Origin: Crossaster papposus
Taxonomy: Eukaryota > Echinodermata > Asteroidea > Velatida > Solasteridae
DNA length: 64,000 nucleotides
NCBI GenBank assembly: GCA_037893245.1
Contig: JBAIAA010000414.1
Coordinates: 1,402,001-1,466,000, forward strand
Direction of reading: 5' to 3'
The notes below the pieces were generated by a model, which saw only the letters and a program-made list of their open reading frames with translations, ran no database searches and was not told the DNA's origin. Both the position numbers and the translations under genes were made by a program. Of the stretch, positions 34,205-45,102 are shown one piece after another; the stretch's first letter is position 1, and the number at the start of each line of letters is the position of its first letter.

Positions 34205-34560
34205 AATATTGGGATTTGGACAGCCAAAGTAAAGCTTACCAGAGCGAAGTGTTCCGGGCCTAGTGATTTTTGGCCCTCTGCAGCGATCATTTTGAGCGGT
34301 CGTGCTTCGACCTATAGAGCGCCTAGAGGGACCCATCTTTATCCTCGCTCGAGTCCCTGTCTGAATAAGAAATACTGTGACAGTACTGTTTTCGTCGGAT
34401 TCACCCCAAAACAAGAAAGAACTTTCACGATTGTTCAAGTGAAATTCGATTACCGTGGGTACGTACACACACAACAATGTGTGCGACCGTGGCCACGTGA
34501 ATCTGTCTCGTACCTATACGTCGCGTACCGACTATCGATAATTTGTCCGGGTTCTGTTAA
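34205..34560 (-). repeat. Dispersed repeat with an unrecognised minus-strand ORF, copy 1
   Basis: It shares about 240 bp with 36228-36480 in the same orientation, then 34483-34560 matches 36815-36900. On the minus strand it encodes a 91-residue open frame (34202-34477) with NNRESS, SDENST and RSGKLYFGC segments. The other copy reads similarly. I do not recognise the protein; it may belong to a transposon. A hairpin element cuts this copy short at 34561. Confidence 0.5.
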
Positions 34561-34667
34561 GGAGAAATGACGAAAAAGTGGGCATTCTTTGATTCGAATG
34601 GGCGAGGACGCGCAGCGTCCGAGCCCAATTTGAATTAAAGAATGCCCACCTTTTGAGTCGTTTCTCC
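34561..34667. repeat. Long palindrome 3 (hairpin with GA / GNA tip)
   Basis: A 107-bp palindrome from GGAGAAATGACG to its complement. The tip 34600-34626 reads GGGC, GA mismatch, GGACGC, GCA triloop (34612-34614), GCGTCC, GA mismatch, GCCC. It lies at the point where the repeat at 34205 breaks off. Confidence 0.88.
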
Positions 34668-36224
34668 GACTTAAACTACGTCCCTTTTACAACCATTGTC
34701 AATATTTAAAAGGAACAACAAGTGTCAATTCTTACTAATGCTTTAAAGTATGAGATGTATTAGGTCTATTGTTCAGTGGTACAAGCTACTAAGGAATGTG
34801 AAAGCTTTGTCCTGTCTGGTCTCCGTGTTGCATAACCAAACAATTGAATAAAGGTTGGGTATAATGAGGGTGTTTAAAATGCCCAGTACATTCGACGTCG
34901 AAGTCATTTGATGCCATACGTTCTTGTGCGTCGGGTGTGTCTCGGCTAACTCCGCTAAAATGTCTTCCAGTGATGATACGTACATATTCTTGAGTAGGAA
35001 TACTTTGGGAGATATGTTGTGTCACCTCAAGAACTGACTCCCCAATTTATTTGATGGCGATTCAAACCAGTATTTTGGGACATATTCGATGAGGATTTAT
35101 TCTCCAATGATGATGTATACTAAAGCGGCAGATTCAGAGGTGAAGAAACTTCCTACACTCGTGGCTGATTTGGACCCCTTGTAACAGATCAGGAAAGGAT
35201 GGAAAATAAGCAAGAACAGGTAAAATAATTTGGCTTGGCTCTCGGCAGCTCATTTTGGCTTATTATTTTTAGCCCTTTTTTATGGTGTAAATAACTTAGC
35301 GTCAGTAGTGATTATTCCGTGTCGAAAGCATACCAGCCTTTTGTTAAACTCTGAACGGTTTCATTATCACATGTTAAACCAGACTCGGAACAAAACAAAT
35401 TTCTGTTGGTTTTTCGGTCGTTTTTGCTACACGGGTATACGACAGGACAGCATGGGCGAGTTAGCGAATGTAAAGTACATGTACGTGTTGTACGTATACC
35501 AGGCCTTTTAAAGTTGTGTATTAGTAGTACATTTTAGAACCTTCGAACGTTAGACATAACTGTGGCCTATCTCCGTCGAAAACTATTCCCATTTACAAGA
35601 AATCAATTCCTATTACATGTACATATTTTAAATCGCAAACCATCGCTTCGACCTTGCTAATGAAAAGGTTTATCCTCCCCATTTGTTTTCTTAGTCGTAA
35701 TAAGTTCTTGGGCCATTTTCATTTTTGAATGTTTTAGAAAACCTTGATGCAATTTGTTACATGCGGGTTGGCGCATCCATTTTATTTGATTGTTGTTATT
35801 GTTGATATCCCAGGTTGTGGCAAATCTGTGCAACAAGGCTTTTGGACGAACCACTCCATACGATCGAGCATGGCAGCATCTCGCCTCTACAACAAGGGCT
35901 TCGGTGGCCAGAACCAGTGAGGACCATTAAGAGCAGTCAGCCGGGCTGAAAACTGCATAAGCGCGTCGACACAGCAAAGAGACCTCCAAGACAACTGTTG
36001 AGAGCTATATAGAGAAATTGTCAACATAGCTCTTACTAAGTTGTAATAAATATATCAATAGCAAATTCTGTGTCCATTGAGTCGTTCTTTTACTGTTAAT
36101 TCTTAAAAGAATGTACAGTTAACTGTACATTCTTTAAAATAATCGACACTTTTCTGAATAGAGTGACATCACAAGAGTAGTTTAAGCCTCGGTTTACGTC
36201 ACTCATCTTGAGTGGCCGCGAAAT
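34668..36224. other. Non-coding stretch with a perfect 30-bp palindrome
   Basis: 36106-36135 (AAAGAATGTACAGTT and its exact complement) is a perfect palindrome with no loop. 35805-36055 has an exon-like look, with a splice-acceptor-like TTGTTGATATCCCAG and a later AATAAA-like site, but I cannot match it to a protein. Confidence 0.4.
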
Positions 36225-37019
36225 TTAAGACAGCCAAAGTAAAGCTTACCAGAGCGATGTGGTCCGGGCCTATTGATTATCGGCCCTCGGCAGCGACCAT
36301 TTTTAACGGTCATGCTTCGACCTAGAGCGCCTAGAGGGACCCCATCTTTATTCTCGCTCGAGTCCGTGTCTGAATAAGAAATACTGTGATTCGAATTAGA
36401 CGAATCAGTACTATTTTCGTCGGATTTACCAAAAACCGAGGAAGAACTTTCACGATTGTCCATGTGAAATTCGATTACCATGCACAAAGCGTACGCGATT
36501 CGTACAATGTGGGTACATGTACACGCATACATATGTCGATCGGTTGATTTCAACAAGTGGCGCCCTGCGCTGCGCAAGAAAGGGAGCATCGCGCGCACGG
36601 CGAACCACTCGAAAATATGTCGTCAACAAAATTCCTAAATCTAAAAAGAAGACCAACTCTCATCGTATTTGAGGGTCGGAGGTGTTGTAGTAAATAATGA
36701 AAAGCACAAAGAGCTTGCCGAGAAGGCATACCGAGCCGAAAAGCTTGGTTTAGTTGCAAAACAGCTCCCTTTGTCTACCCATCATGCTTTGCGCTATACT
36801 TTGGGATCGCGATCAGCAATAGACTGCATGCGTGCGTACGTGGCCAGGCGAACCTGTCTCGTACCTAGACGTCGCGTACCGACTATCGATAATTTGTCCG
36901 GGGTCTGCCTCGGTTTACGTCACTCATTTTTAGTGGCCGCGAAATTTAAAAAAGGGGGGGGGGCGTCAATTTTTGGACGGCAAATTATCACACTAAACGT
37001 ATACTAGAACCAGTTTTGC
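36225..37019 (-). repeat. Dispersed repeat with an unrecognised minus-strand ORF, copy 2
   Basis: The minus-strand frame 36203-36598 gives 131 residues, with a serine/aspartate-rich stretch (SYSDTDSSENKDG) followed by RSGKLYFGC, parallel to the copy at 34202-34477. This copy has extra sequence at about 36485-36815. A block TCGGTTTACGTCACTCAT with AGTGGCCGCGAAATTTA occurs at both ends (36188 and 36909), suggesting direct terminal repeats of an element of about 750 bp. Confidence 0.45.
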
Positions 37020-37559
37020 GTTTATTCACATTTAATACACATAAATATATTAATTTAAAACAAAAATTGCGTAATGAAAAGGTTACACTGCATGTTTCCT
37101 GCAAGTGTCTATAGTATACCCCTTCGGACGGGTATATTTTAACTTTTAAGAAACGTGGCTTGGTCGTTTAGAAAGTTGCGCAAGAAGAAGGGGGCAAATA
37201 AATTCCTTACCATATAAGGTTATATCTGGTAGATATGCAAATTAATAGGTAAGATTGACCAATGGAGAACTTAAGATATCCTACCTTGACCAATGAGAAG
37301 AAAAGACAGTCCGAAGAGTTTGGGTATTTAACCCAGAACACGATGCATTCGGGCCGCCAATTTGGTTGCAGCTATCAGCAACTCAGGAAAAATTGTTGAC
37401 CAAAACTTCTTAAACTTTTTGTTATCTGCACTTCCAACTCCTCCGACGCTTCGAAGCCCCCCTGTCAACCGGACAACTCTCCGTTCGTCCAACCGGACGA
37501 AACCACTTGTGGACGAAACACTTGTCTATAATCAGACAACTCCCGTATACGTCTAACCC
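37020..37559. other. Possible terminal region of the DIRS-like element
   Basis: No ORF. A TATTTAACCC box near 37323 lies about 250 bp before the gag-like region starts and could belong to the element's own promoter. This is a guess from position. Confidence 0.3.
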
Positions 37560-39161
37560 GACAACTTCCCGTTTAGCTAGGGGTGGAAGATTTGCTGGCC
37601 ACCTCTTCGGACATGCCGTACCGAAAGAACGCCGTATCTAGCCTCCGACCCGGTCGCACAGCTCTGACACATACAGTTGAAGACGGAGTGCCCCCGCCAA
37701 AGAAGTCCCGGAAGCGCGCCAACCGTCTGTGAGGGGCAGAGGACGGGGGGCTGCTGTGCCGGCTCCCCCACACCAGGAGCCGTCTGCGAGAGGCAGAGGA
37801 CGCGGGACAGCTGTGCCTGCCCAACACCAGGAGCCTAGGCCGCCAACCCGTCGTGGCCGCGGTCGACCCCGAGGAAACCCAAGCTCGGTCTCGGATCCGG
37901 ATGTTCTGCACCCAGAGACCCAGCCGCCAACCTCCGTCGTGGATGTGCATCCTCCTCGCAGCCATCATGATGAAAATGAACTGCGACACCATGACAACAA
38001 CATGAACAATAACACTGGTCCGTTCGCGGGTCCTAGTACTAGCACTAGTGGAGTTAGGGGTGGGGGTGAGTACGATGTTAACGATTCTCATACTGCCATT
38101 CCAATTAGTGCATTTCAGCTAGGGGCGGTACCATACTGTCCGCCCGGTGCCATTATTTCAAATAGGAAAGTCGTGTGCAGCGTTAGGGTTTCATGTCTCG
38201 CAATCCACGAAAGACAAAATTCGGTCAGGGGAGTACATAGATTTGGCCCCACTTTACAACGACACAGCGCATGCCGTACTTTCGCGGACAGATCAGTCTA
38301 ATTTAACCTTCGGGATGGAAGGGGGCAACCTGGTCCTCAGGAAACCTGGCCCATCGCGAAGGCGCATCGAATCCTTCTCTATATCGCAATCTGCCTTTCA
38401 CACATTTATGTCAATTTATCTTGACCAACACACCCAGAGATATGCACAGCTATTAAAATACTGTGAAATTATTCGTATGGCATCAACACAGTTTCCCTAG
38501 TCTAGGCAACAAATCCAGAAATGTGCCTATTTAAGTTGCATAAGGCATTTTTGAGGAAAAGCAAACAAATAGGTGATTCTGAAAGAAAATTTTGTGCTGA
38601 ATATGAATATCTTGTTTGTGTTTCTCAAAATTGCCTAATTAGGTCAGTAATGAAGGTCAAAGGTCATTAAGTGCAAATTTCAGTTTTTCACAAGAAATGG
38701 TTTATTTTACCTCCTAAATACTATGATGTTGATAATTTTGCAATTCCTTTTTTAATAAATCATACACAGCATGTCAAATTATCGAAATGAATGGAAATTG
38801 TTAAAGAATTATTCACTTCTTTTGACAATATCTCCTTAACCATTGGACTTTCTCTTTTTCACCACGGGATGAGTTTCTACAGGCTGTTTTTCAAACCTAT
38901 GCACGTTTGATCGGTGTTCTCTGGCTGATTTACATTATTTTGGGTACCGAGGGACAGGAATATGGTATTTGGTTTCATAAATTATTATAATTAGGATGGT
39001 AATTAGAGCCAAAGGTCAATTAGTGCAGAATACAAATTATTAGGAAATTTCATTTTTGTGCATCCCTACAAAATGCTGGTGCTGTATTAGGCCCCTATAT
39101 ACAATACCTCACATGCTTTTGTTAAATCTACAGGGTGGGAATCCCTAATCACTGTCTGAAG

Positions 39162-39305
39162 CAGTGATGTAGTACTCGAGACCGGTCTCGGCCTCTCGGG
39201 GCCTGGTCTCGGTCTCGGCTAGCCGGTCTTGGTTTCGAATCTTAATGACTCGGTCTTGGTCTCGGATGTCTGGTCTCGGGTCTCGGTGCCGAGACCGGCA
39301 ATGAA
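39162..39305. repeat. GGTCTCG short repeats, hAT-end-like
   Basis: CAGTGATGTAGTACTCGAG is followed by about ten GGTCTCG units ending in GCCGAGACCGG. A CAGTG-type end with short CTCG-rich repeats resembles ends of non-autonomous hAT elements. This is family resemblance only; no second end was identified. Confidence 0.4.
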
Positions 39306-39375
39306 AATGTAGTAATAAATGCACTAGTAATACAAAACAAAGCCCAGCAGTATACTGTATAATGATAGTAGGCCT

Positions 39376-41765
39376 ATGTGGATATGGATGGGCATACACA
39401 ATGAACATGTAACAGGTAGATTTATGACCCCCCCCCCCCCCTCCCCTACAAATTTGGTTGTATCGGCAACTTCTGTGAAGTTCCTATCAAATAGTGGGCG
39501 CACCAACAGATTAATAAACCAGTTGCACAGTTGCATCAAGTTTAGCAAGTCCAACTCACACAAGAAGAGCAAGTCCAGCCAGCCTCCACCATCTTCATCT
39601 AGCTCTATTTCATCCAGCATCCCGTGCGGTCAACGGTCCCCAAACAGCATTCCAAGCGACGATGAGTCACTTCTTCTATTCTGTGAACTAGACTTCGGCC
39701 CGTTCACATCAAGAACCACACCAACCACGGTCTCACACAAATTATCCGAGGAAAACTTCAAACTGGTAAAAATCCTTGCAGTCAACGTCAACATTTTGAC
39801 ATCTGTCAAGGAACACATCACCCGCCAAATACGACTCCTTTCCCGGTCAATCGAGACTAGCACACCACCACCCTATGTCGAGGTAAACATACGGCCACCA
39901 CGTTCACACCGATCTCTAAAATTCCAGGGGTCATTCCATAATCGCTGAAGCAATCTCCAGAAAAGAACATCGCTGCTCTTCACAAGAATTACGCTGGAAA
40001 AATACTATCAACTATACCCATCACTGCGGCCCAGCTGACCAACGCCAGGCGCTCAGCCCAAGAAAAGCTTGCTCAAGACTTCCAGGGTCAAGATCATCCC
40101 ACTGCTAAACAACTCCTGAGCTTCTTCACAAGACCCTATCAACCAACAATAGGCATCAAAGAAAACCGACAACACTAGTCGATCTCTAACCACAAAACCA
40201 AACGGTCCTTTTCAGGACCACCACACCTTCTCAAAAGAGATAAATCCGTCATCTTGCCACTATAATATAATAATTATAATAAATAAACTTGAATATAACC
40301 CACCCTATATCTTATCCGTTATATTCAAACTACAAATCTTTCAACTAGCATGGCAAGAAGAAAACTCAACAAAGAAGCCAAGAGATCCCTAAGTCAATCG
40401 AAATCTAACCATTTCTCTAACAAATGCAAATCGAAAACCAAACGAGCCAACTCCAATCATTTGCGCTCACTAGCAGAACAAAGTCAATCTTTCATAACGA
40501 ACCTATCCAAAGCAACACTATCGCAAACTGTAATAATTGCTTTAGGAAAAGGTTTAAACTTCGTACCCACTCCTGCTAAACCAAACCGCATTTTACTTGT
40601 AAGTGACATAAATACCTTCAATCGAAGACTAAGAATTGCATTCTTAATGCGTAACAAACGCTCCAAAAACCATCCTTTTAAACCACCATCAAACTGGCAA
40701 CCAAAATCATCCCCTAGTGCAACACTAGAAGAATATTTGGAAGCCAAAAGATTCGAACTGGCCCACATCAGGCTAAGGAATCGGAAGAAAACATGACCAC
40801 ATGCACAAGAACTATCGGCCATAAACAAACTTAACAACAATCCTGACATCGTAGTCAAACCATATGACAAAGGCAGAGGCATCTGCATTATGAACCACTC
40901 AGACTATCTACAAGTGGGTTACCACCACCTTGAGTCCCATCATTACACCCAACTGGACCAAGACATTACCCCACAAACTAGTATGATGGTTCACAACACA
41001 CTAATTGAAATGAGAAACAACAAACACATCGACAACGATACTCGACCTACTTCCACAAAACTGTCAAACATGTCCAACCATGTATTTTCTCCCCAAAATA
41101 CACAAAACTCTGCCACCGGGAGAACATTTTGTTGGACAACCAATTATAAGTGGATGTACCAGCCCTACGGCCAACATTTCAGAATACCTAGACTATTTTC
41201 TTCTTCCCATAATAACCGCACAGCCCACATAATTATGTCGGCGACACAGCAGACATTTTGCGCAAACTGGAAGAAAGACAATTTCCACAAGATGTCTTAA
41301 TTACAAGTATCGATTTTGTTTCTATGTACACAAATGTCCGGTAGACGGAAGCAATCAAATGCGTTTGCAATGCCCTCGAAAACACAAACCATAACCATCC
41401 GATCACAAAACCACCCTCGACTTTACACCCAAAAACTTCTAAAACTCATTCTTGGCCGCAACTGTTTCCAATTCGGAAATAAGTTCTTTCTCCAGAAAAT
41501 TAAACAATAATGGAACTTAAACAAACACTGGAACTTAATCCAAGGCAATCAAATACTTTCGGAACTATTTCCGAAACCTCCATTCATTGCCTTCAAAAAA
41601 GCCCAAAACATTCGGGAGAAACTAATAAGAGCTAAACTACCACAGCAAAATCAAAAGCTCGAACCACTCCCAACAGACTCTGGCTTTTTCGAACAACAAA
41701 TTGAACCAGACGAAACCCTCAACATATTGCTCTCCCTACTGGACGAACAATTTGAAACCGACTAA
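39376..41765 (+). mobile_element. Broken Penelope-like retroelement
   Basis: The region 40350-41765 carries Penelope-type reverse transcriptase hallmarks: KGLNFVPTPAKP near 40550, the VVKPYDKGRGICIMN box near 40850, and near the end a PPFIAFKKAQNIREKL segment typical of the RT C-terminus. 39376-39948 may be an upstream ORF, with a serine-rich segment and a later region of unknown function. No GIY-YIG endonuclease is seen. The element is broken in several places and is a remnant. Confidence 0.7.
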
Positions 41766-41987
41766 AAAAACCATATGGCTCAAACCAAACTTACATGATT
41801 GGACTATACCCAATCCCAGCCGCAACTTGTCCACGAGTCAGCCTCGATTCTTTTTTGAATCACCTATTTGCAACTGAAGAGTGCCCAAACAGCAAGGTAC
41901 GAAAGTATGTTATATTGCTAGCAAGAGGATTTGCGAACATAATCCTCTGCATGCTCGCACCACCAATGACATTCACTCTAAAAACAG

Positions 41988-43262
41988 TTTGGTTAAAAGA
42001 CCAACCAATCTAATTGGTTGACCCGATATTGGTTGTTTTTAACCAATGTGTTTGTTAAAGCGTAACCAATGCGTTGGATGTCCGTCAAACAGTCATATTG
42101 GTTGAAGGTATCAACCAATCTATTGGTCATTTATAACCAATATATTGGTTGTCCGTCAACCAGTCATATTGGTTGAAGGTATCAACCAATCTATTGGTAA
42201 TTTATAACCAATATATTGGTTGTCCGTCAACCAGTCATATTGGTTGAAGGTATCAACCAATCTATTGGTCATTTAAACCAATATATTGGTTGTCCTTCAA
42301 CCAGTTATATTGGTTGAGCTTGCAACTAAGGTATCAACCAATCTATTGGTTAATCATAACCAATATATTGGTTGTCCTTTAACTAGTCATATTGGTTGAG
42401 CCTGTAACTAAGCTATTAACCAATCTATTGCCAATAGATTGGTTGTCCTTCAACCAGTCATATTGGTTGAGCTTGTAGGAAATGTACCTACAGCAACTGA
42501 CCAATCAGAAGTGAGGAAATTTGTTTTGACAATAGTCGATGTTAAATTGTAGTATTTATACCAAAATGCATTTGTTTTACCATAATATGTAATTATTCAA
42601 ACGATTCCATGATTGAATATAGATTTTTGTGCAAACATAGTGAACAATTCACATTAAATTTCATTCGTATTCAAATTTTGACATTGTTCATAAAAAACTA
42701 GCTGTGACTTAGTCGTGGACAAAAAGCGAACTATAAAACTAACAACGGCAATAGCTAAGTTTGTAGTAAGTGCTATGTAGGTAATATCTAGGTTATTATT
42801 GTATGTATGCGCAATTGCAATGTGTAATACATTAATTCCATTGGTATTATTTCATTACGTAATTTGTCCACGTAGGAACCAATACATATTGGTTGTAGCC
42901 TAACCATTATAAATTGGTTGAATTAACCAATATTGTATTTTGGCATTTGTTATAAGCAATGCAATTGGTTAAGTGTTAACCAATATGAATTGGTTGCAGC
43001 CATACCATTATGTATTGGTTAGTGCTATAACCAATATGGATTGGTTACGTGGTAACCAATACAAATTGGTTGGAGTCCTACCATTGTGGATTGGTTAAAT
43101 TAACCAACATTGCATTGGTTAGTGTTAAAACCAATATGGATTGGTTAAATAGGTAACCAATATCAGATTGGTTATTTTAACCAATATTTTGGTTATCCAC
43201 ATATCTACCAACTGGATTGGTTGAAATCGACAAATATATTGGTTATTTTCAACCAATCTTTT
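41988..43262. repeat. ATTGGTT/AACCAAT motif array in two blocks
   Basis: About thirty ATTGG/CCAAT motifs at 41988-42475, with a period near 70 bp (for example CAACCAATCTATTGGT and AACCAATATATTGGTTG), and a further two dozen or so at 42836-43262. A motif-poor stretch lies between. Many motifs pair head-to-head as AACCAAT...ATTGGTT. The two blocks could be the subterminal repeats of a foldback-type DNA element with the core 42480-42835. Confidence 0.8.
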
Positions 43263-44289
43263 TTGTGTTTGATTATTCCACCTATCATAGTCACTCAATC
43301 TCTTATGTCCGCCCACCTACATTTCAATCGGACATAACCGGCAAAGACTAGGCCTAAGTCATGCTTAAAATTCATTTTTTTAAGCCACACAGGTCACAGA
43401 GTAACAGTGTCACTGAATGGGATAGTGCCATCCCTCTCTCCAAACCAAAAATGGACATAAAAGGAATTCCCTTAAAATTGGGTATTCTGCACTAATTGAC
43501 CCTTGGCTCTAATTACCGTTCTAATTATAATAATGTATGAAACCAAATATCATATTCCTGTCCTTCAATACCAAAAACAATGTAAATCAGCCAGAGAACA
43601 CTTATCAAAAGTGCATTTAGGTGTGAAAAGCAGGTACAAACTCATCCCGTGGAGAAAAAGAGAAAGTCCAATGGTTACGGAGATATTTGCAAAAGAAGTG
43701 AATAATTCTTTAACAATTTCTATTATTTTAGATATTTTGATATGCTGTGCGTGATTTATTATAAGAGAAATTGCAAAATTATTTACAACCATTGCATACA
43801 AAAGGGAAAATAAACCATTTCTTGTGAAAAAATGAAATTTGCACTTACTGACCTTTGACCTTAATTACTGACCTAATTAGGCAATTTTGAGAAACACAAA
43901 CAAGATATTCAGATTCAGCACAAAATTACCGTTCAGAATCACCTATTTGTTTGCTTTTCCTCAAAAATGCCTCATGCAGTCATATTTTCTCAAAATTAAA
44001 CCAGTCTATTACGGGTGGCGAACATATGACGAGCAGTTTCGGTTAAAGATGGAAATTGACCCCTCCCGTTCATGGTGGGAAATTGACATGGAACTCTGGG
44101 TGACGGTTGCTGCGGTCCCGGTAACCACTAACCAATCGGGCAATCGGTTAGGCCTAGGTAACACACAAGGGTGGGCCCCGGCGTCCAAAACCGGCCGCGG
44201 AACCGGCCATTGCTTTAATTTTAACAATAACCAGGCTTGTGCATTTCCTCGATGTAGATACGCGCATACATGTAGTAAATGTATGCGCT

Positions 44290-44667
44290 CTGGCCATGGT
44301 CTCGTGGTCTGGAGCATTAAATTTGTAATCTGTAGTTAAAGCTACAGGTTGTGGGTTCGAGTCCGGCCTGGGACTATGGTACGTGTGCCCTTGGGCAAGG
44401 CACTTTGTCACTCATTGCTTCTCTCCACCCAGGAGTAAAATGGGTACCTGTGAGGGCAGAGATGGTTATTGTGGTTGAATTTAGCTACTTTGCGCCGAAA
44501 TGGCAGCATCGAGCTGTATACTCCCCAGGGAGCTGAGATGGTATTTGGAATGTTTCATGGGCCCAATGACCGGGGTAATAATAATAATGTAAAGCGCTTT
44601 GATACACCCACATTGTGGGAGTCTAAAGCGCTATATAAAAACTAGCATTATTATTATTATTATTATT
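44290..44667 (+). mobile_element. tRNA-derived SINE, copy 2
   Basis: Nearly the same as 8224-8612 over its whole length: the B box GGTTCGAGTCC, the body, the AAAGCGCTTTG/AAAGCGCTATATAA tail and (ATT)n. It lies between the gag-like and RT pieces of the DIRS-like fossil. A target duplication is not clear. Confidence 0.8.
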
Positions 44668-44930
44668 AGCGCACGAGAACACTGAAGGGCCAGTGCAAAC
44701 AATTAAATATCTGGGTTTGGAAATCGATACTGTTCACGCCCAAGTTAAAGTCCCACAGGAGAAAGTTACCAAAACATGTGGTCAAATTCATGCGTTTTTG
44801 AGTAAGACAAAGGCCACGCTTGTGTCAATGCAGTCGCTATTGGGTTCACTCAATTTCTTGTGCAGGGCTATTGCCCCGGGTCATGCCTTTTTTCGGTCCA
44901 AGTGGGGTCACTGAGATGAACCCAAAATGA

Positions 44931-45102
44931 GGTCGACAGGGCGAGGTCGACAGGGCGAGGTCGACAGGGCGAGGTCGACAGGGCGAGGTCGACAGGGCGA
45001 GGTCGACAGGGCGAGGTCGACAGGGCGAGGTCGACAGGGCGAGGTCCAGGGCGAGGTCCAGGGCGAGGTCCAGGGCGAGGTCCAGGGCGCCAAGGCGCTG
45101 CC
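44931..45102. repeat. Minisatellite array 3, 14-bp variant plus 12-bp units
   Basis: Eight copies of the 14-mer GGTCGACAGGGCGA, each carrying a SalI-type GTCGAC, are followed by four of the 12-mer GGTCCAGGGCGA and then the same right flank as arrays 1 and 2. It is far shorter than the others and starts right after the DIRS-like RT fragment. Confidence 0.95.

Larger units (their letters stand above)
38498..43985. mobile_element. 5.5-kb insertion with 498-bp inverted arms
   Basis: The arms 38536-39033 and 43482-43979 are reverse complements with moderate divergence. They enclose a broken Penelope-like element, a GGTCTCG-repeat block and a CCAAT-motif array. Short direct repeats (AGTCTA) occur at both outer edges. 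It sits inside the gag-like region of the DIRS-like fossil. It could be one long-TIR transposon or two copies of one repeat in opposite orientation. Each arm contains a DR1-type site (AGGTCAAAGGTCA). Confidence 0.65.
37560..44925 (+). mobile_element. Fossil DIRS-like (tyrosine-recombinase) retroelement, interrupted
   Basis: Three pieces of one element lie in order on the plus strand. 37729-38497 is gag-like, with a basic glycine-rich N-terminal part and a central domain. 44000-44290 is the end of the gag-like region, with a Cys/His zinc-knuckle-like segment. 44668-44925 is the C-terminal part of a DIRS-type reverse transcriptase (IKYLGLEIDT, LLGSLNFLCRAIAPG). Most of the reverse transcriptase, the RNase H end and the recombinase are missing. 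The element is broken, with several breaks, and is clearly old relative to its insertions: a 5.5-kb block inside the gag-like region and a SINE between the gag-like and RT pieces. Confidence 0.75.

Noticed and set aside
35805-36060. A host exon with 3' UTR
   Set aside because: It has an acceptor-like site and polyadenylation-like signal, but the short translation is not recognised and no other exon is found.
37573-38091. 172-codon minus-strand frame
   Set aside because: It is a shadow of the plus-strand gag-like region of the DIRS-like fossil.
38498-43985. A Polinton
   Set aside because: Long inverted arms and a possible 6-bp direct repeat fit, but no Polinton proteins are visible and the interior is a Penelope-like remnant and a motif array.
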